NCBI GenBank assembly: GCA_026119855.1
Contig: JAOWBW010000087.1
Span: 620,001 to 684,000, forward strand
DNA length: 64,000 nt
Source of the DNA: Campanula takesimana
Lineage: Eukaryota; Streptophyta; Magnoliopsida; Asterales; Campanulaceae
Reading direction: 5' to 3'
In this document: piece by piece, positions 1-10,394 of the stretch
Numbering within the stretch: the first letter of the stretch is position 1
How the letters are laid out: the number at the start of each line of letters is the position of its first letter
Notes under the pieces: model-generated
What the model saw: the letters and a program-made list of their open reading frames with translations, nothing else
What the model was told of the DNA's origin: nothing
Databases searched by the model: none
Translations under genes and position numbers: made by a program

Positions 1-225
1 CCCCATTGGTTTTTAATTCAATGTCAAACAAGGCTTAGATATGTTCATTCCAGGGGAGACCATTACAAATATTACACTAACCAAATTGTTTTTGTGTGGA
101 CCTGGATGGTGTGTATTGATCATTTTGAGTGCAATGATAATTGATTTTGATTACATATAAGTTTTACCCTAATATCATAATCTAATAATCAGCAAAACCA
201 CAACAACATATTTTAGGTTGTAGAA
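1..225. other. AT-rich flank, no gene seen
   Basis: No coding signal was recognised. A possible 3' splice site (TTTTAG) sits at about 211-216, just before the WAK relic ATG. By analogy with the intact WAK gene, which has the same layout, this may be the end of a 5'-UTR intron. Confidence 0.4.
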
Positions 226-1051
226 ATGAAGCTGAATGTGTTGTTCTTCATAGTTCTAGTGTCAGCCTTATTGCTTTTGGCCTGTTGCTAGTGTCTTTCT
301 TTTGATCAATTTTTTTTTTTCTTCCGGGAACTTATCAAGTTTACGGATTGCAGTTGTGGATGCTGATAATAGGTATCAGCGAGTGCGAACAAAACAGCAC
401 CAGTCCGTGCAAAATTGGATTTAATTGTACCAACACACCAGGAAGTTCTCATTGCATTTGCCCACCTGGTTACGCAAGTGATGGTAACGGGCTTGAAAAT
501 GGATGCCGGCGCAACAAAGCCGACCGCTTTATTACTGGTACTGGTAATGTATTTTCACTAATCTTTGATTCTATCTACTATATTTATCACACTCAGTTTC
601 ATTGCACATTCCAAGCACTATAACAACAGTTGGGCTTCTACTGCTAGGATCTTTCAGCACCAGAATTTCATTCCTTTTCTTCAGCAAATGATATTAAACC
701 AAATTACTTCCGTACAGTTAGGCTTATGGATAAAAGCGACGCGGTTCTTGCTCCTTTAATGAGTTCAGTTTATTGTCTTGGGGGAAAACTCCGTTTTAGT
801 CCATTGTACTTTGAGGCGTGTTTCAATTTTACCATCAAACTTTATTTTTTTTTTCATTTTTACCATCGTACAAGAAAAAATTGTGTCATTTTAAACCCAA
901 AATTTAACGTCTTTATCTTTATTGACGGAAAAATTATAAAAACTAACATCCGTTACACATTTAACAAATAAAATAACAAAATTTGGTCAAATTATAAGAA
1001 CTTAGTTAAATTCGTCTTTCACCCAAGTACTTAGTCAACCACCACCACCAC

Positions 1052-2763
1052 TAGGGGTGTCAGTGGTTCGGCTCGAACCGCGGTTCGGGACCGAACCGAA
1101 CCAGACCGAGCGGTTTGGTTCGGTTTTTACACACCTGCGGTTCAGCTACGGTTCCAAAAATCAGCAAACCGTATGGTTCGGTTCAGCTTACGGTTTTTCC
1201 ACTGAAGTCGAACCAAACCGAACCAAACCGAGCTAAACCGAGCTGTTCAAACCGAACCGATGAACCGAACCGATGAAACCGAACCCCTAAACCGAACCAA
1301 GTAATTTGGACCATTGATATTTTACCTATGTTGATTATCCACCGTTCATTTTAGGGTTAGCTTATTTTTATCATTAAGACTAGGGGTTTCAATTCATCAG
1401 TTCATTTTCATTCAATTCAAGCGGCTACTCTTTTACGATCTCTCTCAAATTCTCTCGATCTCGATGGTCGACTCCTTCTTCTTCCTCTCCCCATCGCCTC
1501 CACCTTCCTCCGCCTCCACCTTCACCTTCACCTTCCTCAGTTTCTCCATCTCAAGCGTCTTAACTGTCGACTAAACTCCCTTCTCCGGCATTACCACAGC
1601 CTCTTCACCGCCAGTCCGCCACCGTCACTCCGACTTCCAGCACCGCCCTCAACAAATCTTCCAAATCAAAACCTCCTGATTCCCCTGCTCTACGATTCAT
1701 CCAGTGAGTTATCTATGTTTTTTAGTCGCTATTCAATTCGTTGGGTTGAATCGATTTCGTTGATTTAATTCGTTGATTCAATCAAACATTACTCTTCAAT
1801 TCATCCAGTGAGTTATCTATGTTTTTTCGTTGATTCAATTCGTTGTTTTTGGGTGATTTACAGTTACAAAGTTTCTTATTGTCTAACATTACTTGTTTAT
1901 CCGTCTCATTATGTTATCATGATAGTTTATTTTTTTAAAATAAATTGTAATGAAGGTTGCATGTAATAAACAAAATTAGACAACCTAACAATTCTGCTTT
2001 CCTCTCTTTTTTGTAAGCAGCCTGAACTTTGATATTTGGTGGGACAGGAAAACTTTCAGCACCAGTAAGTGTATTTTCCGTAGTGTTATGATTCTATAGC
2101 CTATTTAGTTTCTTTTCTCTGTATTAAGATACCTGGATTTCTCATGATTCTTTGTATTTGTTGACAGTAAGGAAGGGCAAAATATGGTGAAGGAAATGGT
2201 GTTATATCTACTGCTGCTGCTCTCTTTTGAAGGCTTGGAATCCCAGTTTAATTTCTTAATAGTTTGGTACTTTCATTTTCATTTCAAGACTTAATGATTA
2301 ATAGGTAGCAAATGGTGTTATGTCTACCTGGATTTTACATGACTCTTTGTAATTTGAATGTTTGGTACTTTCATTTTCATTTCAAGACTTAATGTTCTAA
2401 GTTGTATTATGGTCAACTTCTATTAGTTTTAAATTTAATTGTGTTTTAAGCCACGATTTGGGCCTGGTTTGGGCCTGGTTTGGGACTGGTTTGAGCCATG
2501 GTTTGGGCGGTTTAGGCCGCGGTTTGAGACACGGTTTGAGCCGTGGTTTGAACTGCGGTTTGAACCGTGGTTCAGACCGCGGTCTGAACCGATCTATTAA
2601 ACCGCGGTTTGAGCTGAACCGAACCGAACCATTGTGGTTTGGTTCGGTTCGGTTTGGAGGTTTTGGCGGTTCAGCTCGGTTTGAGATTTTCTCAAACCGA
2701 TGACTAGCGGTTCGGTTTCTAAAACCGCTCAAACCGAGCTAAACCGAACCGTTTACACCCCTA
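1052..2763. mobile_element. hAT non-autonomous element, 1712 bp
   Basis: Begins TAGGGGTGTCAGTGGTTCGG and ends with the near reverse complement (CCGTTTACACCCCTA). It is flanked by a perfect 8-bp duplication, ACCACCAC (1044-1051 and 2764-2771). About 260 bp at the left end and 300 bp at the right end are packed with CCGAACC/GGTTCGG repeats, the subterminal layout typical of hAT transposase binding regions. The middle (about 1330-2400) is ordinary AT-rich DNA with a short pyrimidine-rich stretch resembling a 5' leader; no transposase can be read. Long apparent open frames in the terminal arrays are repeat artefacts. Confidence 0.9.
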
Positions 2764-3008
2764 ACCACCACCACCATCGCCAAAATTAGGGCTCAATTCA
2801 GGTCTATCCCATATCCTTTTGCTCATCCGTACCGGCCTTGACTCTATCTCATCGTCCTCTCGATTTGAATGCATTTGCGATAAAAAAAATACCGCAAGCT
2901 CACAAAGTTTTCCCCATAGCCAAAACTAGGGCCCAATTTAGAAATTAATGAACCAGAAATTGAGGATTTAATTGAATAAATTGAGTTTCAACAGAAGAAT
3001 ATATGATA

Positions 3009-3630
3009 CTCCATCTGTCCCAGAAAGATAGTCTCATTTTGACTTTTTATGGTCAACAAAAATGAACTTTGACCAACCATTGGTGACAATCTAAGACTAT
3101 GTTCATCAGCAACCCAACCCAACCCAACTCATCAATAAAATATTATTTCATTCTCCCCCACCTACTTAATTTACAACTCCAACTCAACTTCTTCATTTTT
3201 CATCTCCCACCAGCAACTCAGCTTAATTCAACCCAACCCAAACCAATTTATAATATTTTTTTATTTTTATCATATAAAGCAAAATATTGGGCCAATAAAA
3301 TTCCACCACGTGGCTGAAGTTTAAGGACAACCAGGTTGGGCTTTGGGTCGGCCGACCGACTTGTTCGCTCACTGTGGGCAACCCACAATTTCTTTTTCCT
3401 TTTTTTCTTTTCTCCATTTTTGTCTTCTAGCCATCCGACCCATAGCAAAATTCACTGATGGCCATAGTCTAATCATTCTATTGAAATTCTAAAATTTGTA
3501 ATTAATAAATAATTAAGTGATTTATTAATAACAATTTTTATAATTTCATTGTGATCATTAAATTGATACCAATGTTTGGTCAAAGTTTATTTTTGTTGAC
3601 TATAAAAAGTCAAAATGTGACTATCATTTT
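3009..3630. mobile_element. Stowaway-like MITE, decayed right end
   Basis: The left end, CTCCATCTGTCCCAGAAAG, follows a TA. The next 70 bp (GATAGTCTCATTTTGACTTT and onward) returns as an inverted copy at about 3560-3630. The outer right terminus is lost. A Tourist element is nested inside. Confidence 0.65.
3095..3469. mobile_element. Tourist-like MITE, 375 bp
   Basis: Termini GACTATGTTCATCAG and GACTATGGCCATCAG (reverse complement of the right end), flanked by a TAA duplication at 3092-3094 and 3470-3472. This matches PIF/Harbinger Tourist elements. It lies inside the Stowaway-like element, which lies inside the MULE, itself in the WAK relic: three insertion levels. Confidence 0.75.
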
Positions 3631-4410
3631 AGTGCAAGATGAACAAAGTGTTTGATTGAAGGACCTGAAAGGTTGATCGAGGGTTTTGATTAAGGGTAAA
3701 GCGTGAAATCTCGAAGAGGATTTTGATTTGATGGACAATTGGGGATAGGTAGGATGCGAAAGTGGGGGCGAGGGCAACGGTTGAGGTCGGAGAAGATGGT
3801 CAACGTCGCCATAAATTGACCGGAAGGTTGACTGGGAAGTGGATCGTGGGGGGAAGGGGAGAGGTGAGGTGGGGAAGAGATTCTAATTTCGAGATCTAGA
3901 TCTAGGTCCCTTTATATTTTGAAAAAAATAATAATTAAACTTGTTAATTTAACATTTTGCACTTTTACTCTTCAAATGTCCACATCAGCAATATTTTTAA
4001 TTTATGATACCGAATTTCGTTATTTTATTTGTTAAATATGTAACGGGTGTTAGTTTTTATAATTTTTCGGTCAACAAAGATAATGACGTTAAGTTTTAGG
4101 TTTAAAATGACACCATTTTTTCTGGTACGATGGTAGAAATGAAAAAAAATAAAGTTCAATGGTAAAAGTGAAACACGCCTCAAAGTACAATGGACTAAAA
4201 CAGAGTTTTCCCTTGTCTTGCTCATAATTTCAAGTGTTTAATGAAACATAACTGCGTGTTTGAAGCCCTTGAGACCCTAGTTGTGAATGGAGGGAGGGAA
4301 GAGGAGATCATTACAGTGGAAATAAATTCTGACATCTGAAGTAGTACGTGTACAGCAGCGTGGCGTTTCTTTCTCCTGATGAGATTGTGGGTGAAAAGTC
4401 CATCGATATA

Positions 4411-5046
4411 CTCACTCCCTCTCATTTTAAGAGGGCCAAAATATGTTTATCCCCCCCCAAGTATCCACCCATTCCCACTTTACACCCTCGCGCGGATTTT
4501 GTCCCAAAATGGCACCTTAAGTATCCTCTCGTCCCACTTTTGCCCCCCCCAACGACGTTACAATTTAAACGGAAAATGACGTTAAGTTGGAAAAGACTGT
4601 TTTACCCATCACGTGCCTCAGCACGTGCTATTTTCCGTTTAAATTGTAACGTCATTGGGGGGAGGGGGCAAAAGTGGGACGGGGGGATACTTAAGGTGCC
4701 ACTTTGGGACAAAATCGGCGCGAGGGTGCAAAGTGGGAATGGGTGGATACTTGGGGGGCTAAACATATTTTGGCCTTTTAAGAGTCAAAAAATAGGATGA
4801 CACAAGAATTAAGAAAATAATCTTTTTATTATAAAATATAGATAGTGAGGTAGAGTATTGTGAGTATGAAAAATAGGTATGAGAGAGAAAGTGGGGTAGA
4901 GAATAGTTAGTGGATAATTGTTGCGTGTATGAGATGCAGAGCCCACTAAATAAAAAAGTATAAAAAACTTTCCTTTTATGGATTTGACTCTTTAAGTTGG
5001 GACACTAATTTGTAAATTTTTGACTCTTAAAGTGGGTCGGAGGGAG
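4411..5046. mobile_element. Stowaway-like MITE with nested foldback
   Basis: Left CTCACTCCCTCTCATTTTAA and right (reverse complement) CTCCCTCCGACCCACTTTAA, followed in both arms by AGAGTCAAAAA. TA dinucleotides flank it at 4409-4410 and 5047-5048. It is split by the foldback element at 4434-4775. Confidence 0.7.
4434..4775. mobile_element. Foldback (Mutator-type) MITE, 342 bp
   Basis: Almost the whole element is one inverted repeat with termini GGCCAAAATATGTTTA and TAAACATATTTTGGCC. The arms pair through the C-rich runs, the phrase GTATCCACCCATTCCCACTT and ACGGAAAA, closing near 4610. It is flanked by a perfect 9-bp duplication, TTTTAAGAG (4425-4433 and 4776-4784). A 9-bp duplication with very long TIRs suggests a Mutator-related foldback element. 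Open frames across it are palindrome artefacts. Confidence 0.85.
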
Positions 5047-5080
5047 TATAGGAGTTGTTTGTGATTTTTCTGGCTTTCAG

Positions 5081-5899
5081 CAAATGCCAGGGCTGTCAGA
5101 TGCAACAAGGACATTTTGGGATCAATTTAGTTGGGGCAATAATAGTACTACCATTATGGGCACTAGGGGTGTAAATGGTTCGGTCTCGGCCGTTTTAGAG
5201 ACCAAACCACTAGTCATCGGTTTGGGAAAATTCCAAACCGAACCGAACCACGAAAAATTTCAAACCGAACCAAACCAAACCGCCATGGTTTGGTTCGGTT
5301 TGGTTCAGACCGCGGTTCAGTAATGTGGTCCAGACTGCGGTTTAGACCGTGGTTCAGACCGTGGTCTAGAATATGGTTTAGATCGTGGTTTAAACCACCA
5401 TTCACACCGAGGTTCATATCACGATTCAAATTATGGTTTACACTCTGTTTAAATGAGAAAATTCGGAAGAGTGAAAATATCAAACGAATAAAGAAGCCGA
5501 AGGAAGTGAATACACTACAGAACTTTGTTAACTATGTGCCTCAATGAATATAACATTCGATGAAATGAATATTGAATAAGATGCAAAACGAGAGTTAAGA
5601 ATGATGTAATGTAATGTAAATTATTTTAATAATTGAAAGGTGAATGTTACTTAACATACAAATATATGACTAATATATGTGGTCTGGTGGTTCGGTCTGA
5701 CGGTTTGGTTTGGTTCGGTCTGGTTTGGTCTGGAGGGGTCAGACCACAAACCAAAGCGAACCACGCGGTTTACCAATTTTTGAGACCGAACCGAACTACT
5801 TGTGCTTAAAAACCGAACCAAACCGTATAGTTTAGTTCGGTTCGATCCCAAACCGCGGTTAGGACCGAACCACTGACACCCCTAATGGGCACTGCTTGA
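5081..5899 (+). pseudogene. Possible 3' exon of an unknown gene
   Basis: A pyrimidine-rich acceptor (TTTTTCTGGCTTTCAG, ending 5080) precedes an open frame that reads MPGLSDATRTFWDQFSWGNN, then STTIMGT. The frame is interrupted by the hAT element at 5164-5884. Removing that element with one copy of its 8-bp duplication gives ...GTA and TGA (5897-5899), followed by AT-rich 3'-UTR-like sequence. I do not recognise the protein, and no upstream exon is visible between the MITEs. It could be a captured or left-behind terminal exon, or chance. Confidence 0.35.
5164..5884. mobile_element. hAT non-autonomous element, 721 bp
   Basis: Termini TAGGGGTGTAAATGGTTCGG and TAGGGGTGTCAGTGGTTCGG (reverse complement of the right end), with a perfect 8-bp duplication ATGGGCAC at 5156-5163 and 5885-5892. 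Subterminal CCGAACC/GGTTCGG arrays occupy both ends, as in 1052-2763, and the termini mark the same family. The AT-rich core (about 5440-5690) has no coding capacity. Confidence 0.92.
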
Positions 5900-6102
5900 T
5901 AGACTTCTTATGGCTTTTGCCATATTTTCTTGTAATGCAAGTTATTTGAAAACTGTTTTGGACGTGTAATGTTCATATCGTAATAGTAGGGTATTTTTTT
6001 TTATTTTTTTTTTGTAAAAGAGTATCAAATACATTTGCATTTAACGAGTTTTGCATCGAAAAAATTACTTATATTTAAGGCTGAAATTTGGTCTTTTTTC
6101 AG

Positions 6103-6199
6103 TTATATTTGAGGTCAGAGGGAAGCCCACGACGAGACGCCCCCATCAACATTGTCAGAGAGACTTCGCTTCAGAGACGTGGCCGTATCCTTAGACCAG
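6103..6199 (+). other. Possible orphan exon
   Basis: A good acceptor (TCTTTTTTCAG, ending 6102) and donor (ACCAG followed by GTAACT, 6200) bracket 97 bp with an open frame rich in Arg and Ser (LYLRSEGSPRRDAPINIVRE). No family was recognised and no neighbouring exon fits. Offered only as a candidate. Confidence 0.2.
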
Positions 6200-6433
6200 G
6201 TAACTCTAAATCCCGCAACTGTCTGTACAATACTAAAATTACAAGAGATGTTGAAAATACTATGAATCAATATCACTAGACCCCTAACATAGTAAGCCAT
6301 GATATATATAGGAGTATTTACAAAAAATATTAACTGAGAAATATACCAATAACTTAAAAATAAATAGCAATTAACTGCTACAAGCTTTTACTCTGTATTT
6401 ATCATCATGGTTCTCAGATAATTAGAATGTTGC

Positions 6434-6522
6434 AAATGATGAATCGGATTCCTTAACATCTAGCCTCCCTGCAGTTGGTTACTTTTAACGAGCTAAATGT
6501 TAAGGAATCCGATTCATCATTT
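6434..6522. repeat. Perfect 26-bp inverted repeat, 3' of WAK
   Basis: The arms 6434-6459 and 6497-6522 are exact reverse complements (AAATGATGAATCGGATTCCT and onward), separated by 37 bp. The repeat ends 11 bp from the WAK stop codon, so it would lie in the 3' UTR of that mRNA. It could be the remnant of a small MITE or a hairpin feeding small RNA production. Confidence 0.8.
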
Positions 6523-6532
6523 AGCCTCCCGA

Positions 6533-8858
6533 CTACTGAATACGTAACCTTGTTAATCTATCGAGATCAGCAGCAACCTCTTTCATGCTCGGCCTCCTCT
6601 TAGAATTTGTTTCCAAGCATCTCTTTGTAAGCTTAGCAACTGTAACGATCTCCTCTTCCCTCCCTCCATTCACAACTAAGGTCTCCAAATTTTTGAACAA
6701 GCAGTCCTGTTTCATCAAACATTTGAAATGCTGAGCGAGACCTTCATCAGAACAACTCTTTGACGGAGCAGCTCTTCTTCCAGTCAAGAGTTCAGCAAGA
6801 ACAACACCAAAGGCATAAACATCGCTTTTATCCGTAAGCTTCCCTGTACGGAAGTATTCAGGGTCCAAGTACCCAAACGTGCCTCCCACTTGTGTTGTTA
6901 TATGAGTTTTGGTGACAGAAACCGGCTTTGACAGTCCAAAGTCAGACACCACAGCCCTCAAGTTTTTATCCAATAAGATGTTGCCCGACTTTACATCTCT
7001 ATGAAATATGGCTATTGAAGCATAGGAGTGCAAATAAGCTAAGGCCCCCGCAACTTCAGAAGCAATCCTTAAGCGGGTTCCCCAAACAAGTGTTGAGACA
7101 TGTTCATCGTTATGAAGATGGTACGATAGGGGCCCATTTGATACATATTCATATACGAGCAGTGGAACTTCGTACTCTAGACAACAACCTAGCAGTTTGA
7201 CTATGTTCCTGTGGTTTATCTGAGAGAGAATGAAGACTTCATTAATGAAGCGACTTAGTTGACCTTCATCTATTACATTTGATTTCTTTATCGCCACGAT
7301 GCTCCCATCTGTTAACATCCCCTTGTACACAGTACCGTCTCCTCCCTTCCCAAGGATGCGACTTGCATTGAAATTTTCAGTCGCCTTTTCCATATCTTCG
7401 GTCAGGTAATGTTTTAATTTAATCTCATATGCTGAAGAAAATAAATTCTGTTGCTGCAGCAGCAACCCTCCGTTCCTCTCAAAATTCTTGCGCTTAATCT
7501 TATTTTTCTTCCTCGTCTTATGTTTGCGATAAAGCCAATCACCAAAAGTACCTAACACGATAAGTCCAGCTGCTGTCGCAATGCCTAAAATCTCAAGAAA
7601 GTGAGTGTGATAAATGGACAAGGCCAAAAACATGATATACATTGATAGATCTCTTTTTAACTTCTTAAACTCCTTGATTAACATATCGACATCAAAAAAT
7701 GTTTTTTTACCTGTCCCAATAATTAAACCGAGAAGGTTTGTTGCTTTGTCTCGCCGGCATCGCCCTTTACTATCACTTATATAACCAGGTGGGCAGGTGC
7801 AATGGTAACTCCCTGGCGTGTTAACACAAAGATATCCAGTTTGGCAAGGATTGCTGCCGCGTTGTTCACACTCGTTGATATCTATTTTGAGTACCGAAAA
7901 TGGCAATCCGTAGATTTAGCTTGCAGAAAGATAGGTCCTAAAGAAAGACAACAAGAAAACAACAAGAAGTATTACCTTGGCATCCATTGGGAAGGTAGGG
8001 ATTTCCTTGGTAACCTTGCAAGCAGCTGCATCGATATCCGGGTCCCTCAGTTGAGTCGATACAATAACCATTTTGGGAGCACGAGTAGCTGTCTCTTTGA
8101 AGAGCATCATGGCAAGTAATGTTCTCTATTACCCAGTTGAGCACCACAGGAAAGAATAAGTACTCATCACTTGGATCACTAGTGTTGAATGTAAATAGTC
8201 CTTGGTAGTAGTCCTTTTCAACAATGAATGCAACGCTGCATGAACGGGAGGCCCGGGACTCATTATACATACTAATGGTAGCAATAGACAAATCAAACGC
8301 CCTGAGACCTCCGGGGACAGCCGCCTGACAACAACCATCGATTCCTGAACAAGAAGCGCTAGTAGAAAATTCAACAATGGGGTTAGTATTGTTGCAAAGG
8401 GACACACACCCACTTCTCTCTTCTAAGCTTACACTATCAGTGATATAAGTAAAGACGCTGCACCCCATTCCTATTATCGTGTTGTGACTGTGGGAATAAG
8501 TAAACCGCGGGTCCAAATTTGTTAGGGAAAATTGCCACGAAAATGACCCCTCCGGTAGGCAATAAGTAACGCCCGCATTAGTTCCCCGTACAAAGTCGAG
8601 CGAGATTTCCATAATTTGTAACCCATGAACTGATCGGAGAGGTATGAAAGGGTTATGTGGGTTACATTTAACTTCAAATGCTTTGTCCCAATAGCATCCT
8701 TCACCGATGCCAAAGGGATAAAGCACTGTCAAGTTTCCACATTTCTCTTGGCAACCTGGCTTTGCCATAGAGGCTCTTGACTTGTGTAGTTGAAGCAATA
8801 GCAAGAAGATTGATACTAGGACAATGGGCAAAACACTTACCTGCATTCTATCTTGCAT
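6533..8858 (-). CDS. Wall-associated receptor kinase (WAK), intact
   Basis: Three coding exons: 8858-7976, 7881-7711 and 7584-6533. The introns begin GTAATA and GTAAAA and end ATAG and TTAG, all in phase 1. They join into 701 residues, normal for WAKs. Residues 1-29 are a signal peptide; about 35-230 match the GUB_WAK pectin-binding domain (CQEKCGNLTVLYPFGIGEGC); 255-294 an EGF-like module; 295-340 a calcium-binding EGF (DINECEQ, CPPGY). The membrane segment is near 352-371, and a Ser/Thr kinase spans about 424-695. The Gly loop is G430-K-G-G-D-G435, the lysine K451, and the catalytic loop HRD 546-548 (RD class), with DFG 566-568. All key residues are present. Such proteins bind pectin or its fragments and signal wall status or infection. 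A leader intron is likely (next entry). The second intron is in frame, so one open frame runs through it. Confidence 0.93.
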
Positions 8859-9686
8859 GAGAACTAAAGTCGTAAATCAAGCAATAGCGAGAAGATTGTT
8901 AGAGACCTTCAGCTTGGTCGTCCTTGTGGTCCTACCCTGATCGAATCTTGATTAGTCAGATTGTGATAGGACATTGAATTTGATTAGAGCAAGAGGAAAA
9001 AAAAAAAAACTAGCTGCCATGGCTACTGCCTAAAATTTGTAGTTAAGGTTTTGGGAATTGGATTATGCATTGGGCTCTTTGTACATGAATTTCTGCATTT
9101 GCCTAAGCTTACTTGGATGGAATCAATGCCAACTGCCATTGCACAAGAAATGGTCGATACAAACTAGACATGTCCATACAAAAATTTTTGTGCACTGATC
9201 ACAAGGAAAAACAATTTTTGTGCCTAAACCTTGTATGAAATTTCAATAAATGACAACACTTGGCCATTTCATTGAAAATCTGGCTAAGCAAATTTCAGAA
9301 AGTAGCCGTGGCAGAGCTCAAAATCTGACTAAACATAAGTTAGCAGCCCAGAAACCAAATTTCTCCACAACACTTGTATTTGATGCAGAATAGATCTCTT
9401 CACTGTAAGGGGAAAAAAAAATAAAATACTATTTCTCGTTTTAGTCACCCGTTGTAGCGAATTCCCTCCTATTCGTTCAATCATTTCTTTGAACTTTGTT
9501 TTCGTATCGTTATCAGACACTTCCCCGTTACTTTGAAATCGATACAATGTTACATAATTCAGTTTTTCTTGGTGACATCTCTAGGGGAAATCATAGAAAG
9601 TCAAAAATTAGAGTGATGACTGCAAATGGATTTACTTTCTTAAACACTGAAAATGAGAATAGCAAAAGAAAAACGGAAAACATACC
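8859..9686 (-). other. WAK leader intron and 5' exon end (inferred)
   Basis: On the minus strand a strong donor (TTTGCAAG followed by GTATGT) lies at 9685-9684, and an acceptor (GACTTTAG) ends at 8864, five bases before the WAK ATG. This suggests a spliced 5' UTR with an intron of about 820 bp. The upstream exon sequence around 9687-9790 is repeated near 20110-20290, beside the second WAK relic, supporting a conserved WAK leader. No other gene is seen in this stretch. Confidence 0.45.
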
Positions 9687-9800
9687 TTGCAAAGCTAGTG
9701 TGATGGCTGTTGAATTCTGCACTTCTTACAACTTCATTAGACAATTTTGTTCCTAGAAAATACAAGGCTATAAGCACAATCTTGTTTTCTATATATTCAT
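9687..9800 (-). promoter_or_regulatory. WAK leader/promoter segment, repeated at 20165
   Basis: The phrase TGTTGAATTCTGCACTTCTT and about 50 following bases (9708-9765) recur at 20167-20220 with few differences, next to another GTAAC-type donor. Because both copies sit upstream of minus-strand WAK sequences, they are read as duplicated 5' regions of tandem WAK genes. Confidence 0.45.
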
Positions 9801-9883
9801 TGACTGTTGGCATAACCTTGTACTTGGTTGACTCACGTACTGCATATCATTGCACAACTTCGTTAGCAGTTTTGTTGTATAAT

Positions 9884-9918
<35 letters not shown>

Positions 9919-9919
9919 C
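9884..9919. repeat. (AC)n(TA)n microsatellite
   Basis: About 11 AC units run directly into about eight TA units. A useful marker; no function is implied. Confidence 0.95.
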
Positions 9920-9952
9920 AAAGCTTATGTAGTCAAGGGGAAAAAGTTTTTT

Positions 9953-10250
9953 CAAGTGGCATAACGTTGTCTTCCAGTAGTTCACTGTTTATATATACAC
10001 AACTTAATAACATTTTCTCAAGGACACGACGTTCCTTGAAATTTTCGGTTGCCTTTTCCATCTCTTCAGTTAAGTAAAGTTTTAGTATCATTTCATTAGC
10101 TGGAGAAGGAATTTTGTTGCTGGAGCAGCAACCCTCCATTCCTCTCAAAGTTCTTGCTTTTAATCATATTTTTCTTCCTTGTCTCATGTTTGCGGTAAAG
10201 CCAGATACCAAAAGAACCTAACAGTAGAAGCATAGTTGCTGTTCTCGTGT
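9953..10250 (-). pseudogene. Second WAK relic (membrane to kinase start)
   Basis: Minus-strand acceptor TATTGCAG (ending 10251) begins an exon homologous to exon 3 of the intact WAK. It encodes a membrane segment (MLLLLGSFGIWLYRKH), a basic juxtamembrane part, then NEMILKLYLTEEMEKATENF at the start of the kinase. One frameshift separates the membrane part from the rest. The Gly-loop region is ruined (RVLEKMLLSCVYINSELLED) and homology stops near 9953. Exons 1 and 2 are absent: upstream sequence runs into organelle-like DNA and a Copia element. Confidence 0.8.
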
Positions 10251-10394
10251 CTGCAATATAAAATAAAACTGAGAGTGAGAAATTTTAGATAGCGATATAG
10301 ACTGAAATACATCGTTCAGCATCCTCTCTTTAACTAACAGCTTAAGATTTTAGATAAGTTGGTCACTTAACAAAAAATGTTAAAGCACTGAGAT
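10251..10394 (-). other. Remnant of WAK intron 2
   Basis: AT-rich sequence upstream of the acceptor of the second WAK relic, ending where composition changes to the organelle-like segment. No gene is seen. Confidence 0.4.

Larger units (their letters stand above)
782..4212. mobile_element. Mutator-like element in WAK relic
   Basis: Terminal inverted repeats of about 190 bp: 782-975 matches the reverse complement of 4020-4212 with few differences. Both ends begin GGGAAAACTC. The flanks are TTGTCTTGG and TTGTCTTGC, an 8/9 match to a 9-bp target duplication. Long TIRs plus a 9-bp duplication fit Mutator-like elements, though an 8-bp hAT reading cannot be excluded. No transposase is visible, so it is non-autonomous. 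The interior carries a hAT element (1052-2763), a Stowaway-like element (3009-3630) and a nested Tourist element (3095-3469). Removing it rejoins the WAK kinase reading (VYCLAHNFKC), which independently supports the boundaries. Confidence 0.85.
226..4340 (+). pseudogene. Wall-associated kinase relic, split by a MULE
   Basis: Ordered remains of a WAK receptor kinase. A signal-peptide start (MKLNVLFFIVLVSALLLL, 226-291) runs into TAG. The galacturonan-binding part of exon 1 is missing. A complete 171-bp EGF exon (373-543) with AG and GT borders follows; it has the same length as exon 2 of the intact gene at 6533-8858 and encodes a CxCPPGY-type EGF module. Next come a scrap of membrane segment (TTVGLLLLGSF, near 620-650) and a kinase subdomain scrap (YFRTVRLMDKSD, near 703-740). 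The kinase C-lobe resumes at about 4218-4340 (FKCLMKHNCVFEALETLVVN), and ends early at TGA. The 3.4-kb element at 782-4212 separates the two kinase scraps. Deletions before and after the insertion leave no chance of a working kinase. Confidence 0.85.

Noticed and set aside
2397..2732. Overlapping open frames on both strands, Pro/Arg/Lys-rich or Gly-rich
   Set aside because: They read through the AACCG arrays of a hAT end; the repeat word has no stop in several frames. The same applies at 5214-5547, 36607-37183, 49450-49692 and 53990-54251.
4348..4800. 150-codon open frame
   Set aside because: It crosses the foldback palindrome at 4434-4775; both halves are reverse complements, so it is not a protein gene.
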